Assembly: GCA_023105745.1 (NCBI GenBank)
Contig: JALGQZ010000003.1
Location: forward strand, 48,254,196-48,318,195
Direction: 5' to 3'
DNA length: 64,000 bases
Source of the DNA: Austropuccinia psidii
Taxonomy: Eukaryota > Basidiomycota > Pucciniomycetes > Pucciniales > Sphaerophragmiaceae
The position numbers and the translations under genes were made by a program. How positions within the stretch are numbered: position 1 is the first letter of the stretch; each line of letters starts with the position of its first letter. The notes beneath the pieces were generated by a model, which was given only the letters and a program-made list of their open reading frames with translations, had not been told where the DNA came from and ran no database searches. Below, one piece after another: positions 56,583 through 64,000 of the stretch.

Positions 56583-59500
56583 TGTCAGGCTGAGTCTATG
56601 ATGAAGGTGTAATGAGGCTATTCACAACTTCAACTATGACTGTGACACAGTAAAATTAATATAAAAGAAGTTTATAATGGATAATAAGAGCTTAAGATTC
56701 AATAATAAGGGCTTTTGTAAGGTTTGTCTATGAAACTCTTGATAATAGTAGCAAAATCAAGAGTACTATGACTGTCCTCAATAGAAATATATAATATAAT
56801 AAAATATTATAACCACAAATTTAAATATAATTATTAAAAATAATTATATATAAAAAAATAAATTTAATTACTATTATAAAAATATAATAATAAAAAATAT
56901 AATAATTATAATAAAATTATAATTATTCTATCATTGTTAAAGTCACTGACAGTTATAACAATAAGAATTGTAAAGCTCTTAATGAGACAATTACACGTGG
57001 AAATATAAATATTAACCACTTATAAATAATATAAATATTATTTATAAAAGAATTATAACACACACTGTGCAGAAATAATTCTTATAGAATAAAATTCTAT
57101 ATAAAAAAACTAATACTAGATAAAAAAAATATAGAACTTTAGAGAAAACTTACTTATAATATTTATTTAATACAACAAGTTAAACAACAACAGTTATTAT
57201 ATTAAATAATTATTATAAGTTAAAAACAGGTCTGAAATCAATAATTTCAAGGATAAAACAATTTTTCATGATAAAATCTAAGATTAAAGAGTTTTTAAGA
57301 GGAATTTGTGGATTTTAAAAGATATTTAAGATGAAAATTTTATAATATAAAATATATTATTGATGATTACAACAATAATCTGAATTCTATGACTTCAATT
57401 CTTTAATTTACAATTAATAAAGAATAAAATAACTTAAGAATTACTTTAATAATAAGATTTTACGAATAATAAGACTTTACCTGTTTAAATTTCTAATATG
57501 ATTGGATTGATAATTGAATTATTGACAAAAACAGTGATGAAAAGACTCTTTTTATGTCTTCAGAGCAGCTCTCATGATTCATAATGAATATAGAGGGCGT
57601 GCTCAGGTCAAAACTGAAGAACCATACTTAAAAACAAAGTTCTTAACTTAAGGCAACTTGTTTTTAATTCCAATTTAAAGTTACCAGTGTTATTCTTAAC
57701 TCCATGTAACTTTAATCCTCATTTAAACTAATTATATTAAGTTTTTAATATAAATAAACTTATTTATATTAAAGTTCATCACATGAACAACTTAAAAATA
57801 GAGTTTCAAGCAGAAATCTCTTAAACTCAATTTTTAATTAATTTTTAAAGAAATCATAGTTTTCTTTGAGCTTAATTAAAAGAGTAAATTTCTGGGCTAA
57901 TTACCCAGGAATTTCGTTTAGAAAAGATACTTAAAATTTAATTTATATATAGATAATATTAAATTATAAGCTGTGTGAAATTTTCAAGCAAAGCCATTAA
58001 GATTTGGATTTTTAATGAATTTTTGAAGTTATTACTATTTTTCCATGTAAAATAGCAATACACACCAAACCTTAGCTTTTGATAAGGTTTTTGTGAGCCT
58101 TTGAGATATGACCACATACCCAATAAGGTCACAAAAAAGACTCAGAATAATTGTACCTTTAATATAATTATATTAAAATTACTTAGAATAATTATACATT
58201 AAGAATAATTACTTAAATATACAAAAAATACCATAAATTGGTACAAAAATTGGTTTAACTTAAAACCAAATGAATCAACATGTAAAATAAATTATTCCAT
58301 TGGATTCCTCATGGAAAAATACACATATACCATTTTTATGGCATATCTGTAAAGTCAATATTTAAGGAATTATAAGGTATAATACCTTATAAAAACCATA
58401 AAACCTTATTTATCTCAAGAACTAATGAAGCAACATGTGAAATAAATTGTACCAGTAGATTCCCAATACAAATCCACACATAAAACAATTAATAAGCTAA
58501 TTTCCAATGTTAATACTTAAGGAATTAACCTGAATATATGCACTTTTTTGGTCAATGCATATATTCAAGGATCATAGCTAATATCTTCTAAGCTATACAT
58601 GATAGAATGATGAACCAAAAATAAAGTTACCACGTATTTACTGTACGAACACAGATATGAACTTTATTTTACAAATTATAAACAAGGTTAAAACCTATGA
58701 TGAAATATTGATAAAAATCAACAGAGCTGTTGACCACTTTGTTGTGAAAGTGCTCCAAACTTAAAAAAAAGTATACAGTTGAATTTTACTAGCTCATTAG
58801 TGAAGAATGATGTAATTTTTATTATTAAATGCAGGGTATAGCCCCCTGAAATCAAGGTTTGAAGTTTAAAATATTGAATTTCGACAGAAAAGATGAGTTA
58901 CAATAAAAATCATCAAAATTAGAGTTTTGATGATGTAATGAAAGGCTCTTGGCAGCATAATAAGGTTATGCCAGGCTATCAGAATTCACTCTCTGAATTG
59001 CTGTAGCGTGTAAATCTTAAAAGTTATTGAGGATCAAAGTTTGAGCTTAATTTGAGCAGTTATGATCACACACTGTAACCTTAATTTAACTTTAACAGTC
59101 TTAAGAGTGATACAATTGGTGAATACTATTAGTTTATGATTAAAACTAATAAGATCCACGAAATTTGGGGTTCTGCCAAGCCTCTGATGTCATCAACTTT
59201 AGAGTTATAGTGATAACTCTAAATAATGGTGTAATAATGATGTAATATGGTTTGATAATGATGTAATCATCTCCAAACCTTAAAATATTGATCGATTCCA
59301 GTGGATATGATCAGTACACGTCTACTAGAAGCCTGCTGGACTCTAGGAGGGAGGAATTTACTATAAATAGAGCTCTTTTTACTCTATTTACCCCTCAGAC
59401 GCATCAAAAACATTAAATCAATTAAATAAAAGGTAATTTCTTTATTCTTTATATATAAAATTCTTATATTATTAAAGACCAAAGACCATCTTATTATTAA

Positions 59501-60116
59501 TCACTACTTTTGTGTGATTAAATCAATTCTTTAATTGTTTTTGTCATAAATCTCTCTATAAACTCATTTCCACGTAAAATCAAGAAATTTAGTAAATTTT
59601 CTTTATTTTTATTGTAACTACAATTTGAAAAAGTTGTATTATATTCTTTTGGCGTAAAATATCTCAAAATTATTATTTTAAGTGTTAAAAGTAGGTTATT
59701 TCATCTTATTATAATAATTTCTCTCTTATTATTACTCTTAATAATTCTTAATTAATATAAATAGTATTTATATTAATATATAACTTTAATATTGGTAATA
59801 TTATTGTTATTAATTGTTTTTTATTTATAAAAAACAGTTTTTTACGCCTTTATTATTTGTTGGTAACAATAATAAAGAGCTTTATAATATATTAATTATT
59901 TTATATTAATATATTATTTACAATATTATAATTTTATATAATATTAATTATATTATTATATTTATTTAATAATATAATATTTTTACGCCATAAGAATAGT
60001 ATTTCTTTATTATTATTATTATTTTAATCTTATTTATTTCAATTATAAGGACATTCAGAGTACAATAAGTAATAAATTAGTAATTTTTACTTATTGTTTC
60101 ATAGTCAAACCTTACA
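56583..60116 (+). repeat. Gypsy-4 5' LTR or LTR complex (L3)
   Basis: Ends CAAACCTTACA at 60116, directly followed by a primer-site-like sequence. From 58090 it matches L1. The left border is uncertain: TGTCAGGCTGAG at 56583 is a possible start, giving an unusually long LTR of 3.5 kb, but the first 140 bases resemble repeat copies A-C and may be a separate fragment. No gene inside; very AT-rich. Confidence 0.55.
59361..59370 (+). promoter_or_regulatory. TATA box of the Gypsy-4 LTR
   Basis: CTATAAATAG followed by AGCTCTTTTT and CAGACGCATCAAAAAC; conserved in L1 and L2. Likely the promoter for the Gypsy-4 transcript, about 750 bases before the LTR end. Confidence 0.6.
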
Positions 60117-60133
60117 TTTGGGGGGCCTGGCCG
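60117..60133 (+). other. Gypsy-4 primer-binding-site-like sequence
   Basis: TTTGGGGGGCCTGGCCG immediately after the LTR end. A near copy lies inverted at 34909-34926 next to repeat copy B. I could not match it to a specific tRNA. Confidence 0.5.
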
Positions 60134-60553
60134 TGATATTTACTTAAAAGACCTTTAAAAAGATTCTAATTGGGTTTATCCAATAATAAATTATATTTAT
60201 AATCATAAAATTATATAATAATTTTATATTTTATTGATTTTAAAACCTATTGAGGCATTCAGAAAGCAATTGTACTGTCTTACATGTGGTTTTTCACATC
60301 CTTAGACTTGCAAGAACTTTCTTTGAGTGACTCTAGTGATTAAAAAAGATAATTTATAAAGTAAAAATAATTTTTATTATAATTTAATTTTATAAAGAAT
60401 CATATTAATTTTTATTTTATTCCTTAAAAATAAAAAAAAAATAAAAATAAAAAATATTAAAAAATATTAAAAACCAATAAAAAAGTTATTTTTATTCATT
60501 TCTTTATTCATTTCAAGTTTTTAAAGATATAAAAGCAATTTCTACGTGGAAAA
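60134..60553. other. Gypsy-4 leader
   Basis: AT-rich leader, no gene. A-rich tract at about 60420-60480. Confidence 0.5.
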
Positions 60554-61006
60554 TTGCCATATATTGCCAAAAATAACACTTCTTATAGAAAGACTTATAT
60601 TTATTTGTCTTTTTTAGTGTTTGAAGATAACCCAACAGAAGACAACCAAGCTACTGTTGAGAGGTTGGTGGAGGAAACTTGTCAAAGTTCTCCAACACCA
60701 GTTATCGCCAAAAGAAAGAAAGCTAAGAAATTAGACTTTCCAGGACCCACCATTCAAGACTCTGAAGGTGAGCACCTCTTTTTAAATTGCCATAAAAGAA
60801 TTCTATTCTAAAATACTTTTTTTTTTCTTATTCTTTAATTATGACTACCAGAAGAGGTTCCCAATACTCCATCCAATCAGATGGAGCTGGACTCAGAGGT
60901 AGAATTGATCCCTGAAAAGGGAAAAGAAAAGGCAATATCCCCAGTGGAACAGAATCCACACAAGGAAGTGCCTTATCCCAAAGGCAAGTCCCAGAAATGC
61001 CCATGA
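60554..61006 (+). CDS. Gypsy-4 short upstream frame with an intron
   Basis: A frame running through FEDNPTEDNQATVERLVEET and KRKKAKKLDFPGPTIQDSE meets a GT donor near 60769 (GAAG then GTGAGC). A pyrimidine-rich stretch and CAG at about 60851 form an acceptor, after which EEVPNTPSNQMELDSEVELI and KGKEKAISPVEQNPHKEVPY continue in frame to a stop at 61004-61006. The presumed ATG at 60554 starts a poorly conserved leader and is doubtful. The product of about 120 residues is acidic and basic by turns and has no domain I know. It could be a separate leader protein or the true N-terminus of Gag joined by further splicing. It overlaps the start of the main gag frame by about ten bases. Confidence 0.45.
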
Positions 61007-62163
61007 TATCTGAGCCTGAATTAGAACTAAGTATGAGTAACTCAAACAGGTACAAATCACATTCAGAGGGCTCAAATAGACATCTACATGAGCCAGTACA
61101 AGCAGTATTGCACAGTGTACAAGGACAAAGATTGGGAAATGTTGCCTCAAATACACCAAGGAGTGATGAACTCCTGGCACATCCTGAAAAAGTTCCTCAA
61201 AGAGGAGGAGATGGTGAAATACTCCAATGGATGGAATCCACTGTCATCCAAACCTCAAATCAAAAAAATCAAGGACTACCATGCCAAAAAGAGGGAGGCA
61301 ACCAAGGAAGAAGCCCCTGTAGCTTCTACCAGCAAGCCCCAAGCCAACCCACTTCCCCAAGAAGGGAAGAAGAACAAGAAAAAGCATTGGAAGAAACCAT
61401 ATTCCCCAAGCTACAGAATCCCAAGAATCCAAAAGGATGCCATGGACAATGTTTTCAACATGGCCAGAACCTTGATGGAATTCAAGGACAAGGAAGAGCG
61501 AAGAATGAGACAACCTCATTTCCCAAAGAAATAACCTTGTCCAAAGATGTTGTAAATACTTTAGCAGAAATTAAAAATAGTATATTACCTCTAAAAGAAA
61601 TTAAAGATAGTTTATTATCACTACAAGAAATAAATAACAATTTATCTTCTTTGACAAAAATTGTTGTGCAAAACAAGAAAGAAATTGACAACATTAAGTT
61701 TATTGTTGAAAATAATAAACCAAAGAATTTAATTGACAATACTCAAAAATCAATACAAGGACAACAAGAATTGTATAAATACATAAAAGATATCAAAGAC
61801 AAGACTTTGAAAATCAATTATGATGTGAGTATTGACAATCTTACAGAAAAATTAAATAAATTAAGTATTTGTGTAGAAAAATTTGAAGAAAAGACTTCAT
61901 CACACCAAAAATTACTTTTGGACCATGTGGAAAAAAGTGATGAAGCAAGAATGCATCTAAAAGATGATATTCAAAGTGAAATAAGGCTTATTACTGAAAA
62001 AATGGATAAAATTAATGAGGCTAATTTAAATATGCCAAAGTTATCAACACCATTTTCTCATACAAGAAGCCCTGTTAAAACAAGAGAGGAATTGTCAAAT
62101 CCTTTAATAACAGACTTTAGTCACCAAGATAATAACCAAGTCTTAATGAAGGAAGCACCTTAA
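60997..62163 (+). CDS. Gypsy-4 Gag, N-terminal half
   Basis: 388 codons starting MPMISEPELELSMSNSNR. The first 180 residues are Gln/Pro/Glu-rich. From about residue 180 (TLSKDVVNTLAEIKNSILPL) to 330 there is a long coiled-coil-like region with many Ile, Leu, Asn and Lys heptads, including VVQNKKEIDNIKFIVENNK and LTEKLNKLSICVEKFEEK. It ends NNQVLMKEAP and a TAA stop at 62161-62163. The next codons carry on in the same frame with the capsid domain, so this stop most likely interrupts one gag-pol polyprotein. Gag would form particles in the cytoplasm. An overlapping frame at 61088-61534 is also open but less family-like. Confidence 0.75.
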   Translation: MPMISEPELELSMSNSNRYKSHSEGSNRHLHEPVQAVLHSVQGQRLGNVASNTPRSDELLAHPEKVPQRGGDGEILQWMESTVIQTSNQKNQGLPCQKEGGNQGRSPCSFYQQAPSQPTSPRREEEQEKALEETIFPKLQNPKNPKGCHGQCFQHGQNLDGIQGQGRAKNETTSFPKEITLSKDVVNTLAEIKNSILPLKEIKDSLLSLQEINNNLSSLTKIVVQNKKEIDNIKFIVENNKPKNLIDNTQKSIQGQQELYKYIKDIKDKTLKINYDVSIDNLTEKLNKLSICVEKFEEKTSSHQKLLLDHVEKSDEARMHLKDDIQSEIRLITEKMDKINEANLNMPKLSTPFSHTRSPVKTREELSNPLITDFSHQDNNQVLMKEAP

Positions 62164-64000
62164 TTGAAGGAATGGCCAACATTCACAGGAGAAGGTGAAT
62201 ATGACCACATGTCATTTATTAAAACAATTGACATGTTACAAGAAGACTATGCCATACCAGATGAATTAATCACTGCAAGATTACATTCATTGTTTGAGAA
62301 ATCTGCAAAAAGATGGTATTATGGCATAAGACAAACAAATGGTAAAAATACCTGGTCTTGGTGGAAACAAGAAATAATCACCAAATGGGCAAATGATGCC
62401 TGGAGGTATAAAATAGAAAATGCATTTGAAAATTCTTTCTTTGACCCAGAGAAAGACAAACCTTTAACTTGGTTCTTAAAACAAGTTGAAAGGCTTAATG
62501 CACTGTACCCAGAAATGTCACAGAAGATGGTGCATATGAAAATACTTAAAAAATGTGGAGGGGAACTAGAACATGCCCTAAGAAGCAGGTGTATAGAACC
62601 ATGCTCCACAGAAGAGTATATAAATGCACTGGAAGATATAGTGACAAGAACAAAAATTGGCAGGACTTGGAAAAAATTGGACATTAAAAGCCCAAATAAA
62701 CCATTTATCAAAAAAGATAAATCAAAAGAATCCTTTAAGCCCAATACATCCAACAATAATGAGCAAAGAAAATGCCATAAATGTGGAGGTATTGGACACT
62801 TAGCCAATAATTGCCTTAAAAAAGCAAAGATTGATGAAATTGTGGAAACAGAAAACCACAATGACAAAGAAGAGGAATCTGACTCTGAAAAAGAGACAGA
62901 AGAGTCAGAAATCTCTGAAAGTGATGAAATCAATATAATTAATGCACAAATTAATAATATTGACATAATTTATGAAGTACTGGATGTTAATTCAAACTTG
63001 CCACAAGTTGGAACATCTGACACAAATCTGACAAACATACAAGATGCCAAAATGTATAGAACCAAACCTGAAAGAGGAATGGGATATACAGCTGGGAAAT
63101 CAAGTATAAGTATTGTTATGGTTGGTAACCAAGAAGGAAAGGTTAACTTGGATACAGGAGCATATTGCACTTGTGTTGGCAAAAGTTATTTAAAAACCAT
63201 TGTCCCAGACTGGCAAGAAAAACTTATGCCAATACAAGGTGTCAAATTTAGTAGTGCAAGTGAGAGCATGAAGCCCCTTGGAATAATTGATTTAACACTA
63301 ATTTTTCCTCATCCCTCACAATGTGTCAGAATTAAAGTAGAGTTTGTAGTAATGGACAACTGTACTAGTAATCATTTCATACTTGGGAATGACTACTTAT
63401 CAATCTATGGTATAGATATCTCCAACCAAAAGGATAGATATTTTACCATAGGAGATAACAAAAGACAAAAGTTTGGATTCTTAAATAACAAAAAACAAAT
63501 CACAGTTATTAAGAATGAAGAAAAAATTCCAGAAAAAGAACTTTTTATATCTGAACAACTTAAAGAGGCAGAATTCAATCAAGAATTAACAGAAAAAATG
63601 AAAGAAAAATTGATTGACCTCTTATTTAAGTATAAAAATGCCTTTGCAACTGACAAAGAGCCACCAGGAGCCATAATTGGACATGAAGTGGATATAATTC
63701 TTAATGTAGAAAAGCCTTACCCACCTTTATTAAGAAGACCTGCTTATCCAGCCAGTCCAAGAGCTAGAGAAGCCTTAGAGGTGCACATTAAAGAATTAAT
63801 GGACCTTGGAGTATTAAGAAAGGTTGGACATAATGAACAAGTAGAAGTTACTACACCTGTCATTATAACTTGGCATAATGGAAAATCAAGGATGGTAGGA
63901 GACTTCAGAGCCCTGAATACCTATACCATTCCAGACAGATATCCAATACCCAGAATTCATGAAACATTGACCCAATTATCACAAGCTAAGTTCATCACAG
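62164..64000 (+). CDS. Gypsy-4 Gag C-terminus, protease and RT start (runs off window)
   Basis: Open for 612 codons without a stop to the window edge. Order: capsid domain LKEWPTFTGEGEYDHMSF, KRWYYGIRQTNGKNTWSWWK, GGELEHALRSRCIEPCSTEE; zinc knuckle KCHKCGGIGHLANNC (CX2CX4HX4C complete, near 62775-62815); an acidic linker; protease VNLDTGAYCTCVGKSY (about 63142-63190) with an intact DTG and the second motif HFILGNDYLSIYGIDI; then the RT entry FATDKEPPGAIIGHEVDI, PLLRRPAYPASPRAREALE, HNEQVEVTTPVIITWHNG and RMVGDFRALNTYTIPDRYPI. RT catalytic core, RNase H and integrase should follow beyond 64000. The frame continues directly from the gag frame upstream, separated only by the stop at 62161. It is the best preserved gypsy coding region in the window and the reference for the decayed Gypsy-1. 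Confidence 0.9.
   Translation, partial: MKEWPTFTGEGEYDHMSFIKTIDMLQEDYAIPDELITARLHSLFEKSAKRWYYGIRQTNGKNTWSWWKQEIITKWANDAWRYKIENAFENSFFDPEKDKPLTWFLKQVERLNALYPEMSQKMVHMKILKKCGGELEHALRSRCIEPCSTEEYINALEDIVTRTKIGRTWKKLDIKSPNKPFIKKDKSKESFKPNTSNNNEQRKCHKCGGIGHLANNCLKKAKIDEIVETENHNDKEEESDSEKETEESEISESDEINIINAQINNIDIIYEVLDVNSNLPQVGTSDTNLTNIQDAKMYRTKPERGMGYTAGKSSISIVMVGNQEGKVNLDTGAYCTCVGKSYLKTIVPDWQEKLMPIQGVKFSSASESMKPLGIIDLTLIFPHPSQCVRIKVEFVVMDNCTSNHFILGNDYLSIYGIDISNQKDRYFTIGDNKRQKFGFLNNKKQITVIKNEEKIPEKELFISEQLKEAEFNQELTEKMKEKLIDLLFKYKNAFATDKEPPGAIIGHEVDIILNVEKPYPPLLRRPAYPASPRAREALEVHIKELMDLGVLRKVGHNEQVEVTTPVIITWHNGKSRMVGDFRALNTYTIPDRYPIPRIHETLTQLSQAKFIT

Overview
The window looks like a repeat-dominated stretch of a rust fungus genome (Basidiomycota, Pucciniales). 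The evidence is eukaryotic: GT-AG introns of about 60-90 bases, fungal Ty1/copia and Ty3/gypsy retrotransposons, a basidiomycete CACTA-type transposase and a TET/JBP-like dioxygenase. The gag proteins of the gypsy elements resemble families I associate with the myrtle rust Austropuccinia psidii, so that species is my best guess; this is inference from memory, not a search. I found no convincing single-copy host gene, rRNA, tRNA gene or CRISPR array.

Layout. 1-959: no recognisable gene. 965-4848: Copia-1, a minus-strand copia element with a 5-bp target duplication, unequal LTRs and a large internal deletion. 5242-6607: LTR and decayed gag of a second copia. 6608-9928: an LTR-like repeat (copy A) and AT-rich LTR debris. 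10075-12740 and 33551-34926: two halves of one decayed minus-strand gypsy element (Gypsy-3). 12741-33550: a 20.8-kb DNA transposon that split Gypsy-3. 34927-41810: repeat copies B and C flanking a decayed plus-strand gypsy (Gypsy-1). 41811-51360: Gypsy-2, a chromodomain gypsy with two 1.5-kb LTRs, nested in copy C. 51361-60116: AT-rich tract of three related LTR copies, the middle one inverted. 60117-64000: Gypsy-4, whose gag-pol is open apart from one stop codon and runs off the window.

The most interesting object is the 20.8-kb transposon. It has 46-bp terminal inverted repeats beginning CACCAGGGC and a 3-bp target duplication (TCT); removing the insert and one TCT restores the reading frame of the interrupted gag. 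It carries a tnp2-like (CACTA/EnSpm) transposase, a TET/JBP-like 2-oxoglutarate/Fe(II) dioxygenase, a SNF2 ATPase with DEAH box, a gene with a Zn(II)2Cys6-like cysteine pattern and two spliced genes of unknown function. Five clear copies and one degenerate copy of a 26-bp palindrome with compensatory base changes sit in its intergenic gaps. I suggest a self-mobilising unit that brings its own DNA-modification eraser and chromatin remodeller. The copy seen here has frame breaks in the transposase and some partner genes, so it may now be non-autonomous.

Order of events from nesting: Gypsy-3 before the CACTA-type element; repeat copy C before Gypsy-2. Gypsy-2 and Copia-1 look comparatively young (similar LTRs, visible target duplications); Gypsy-1 and Gypsy-3 are old.
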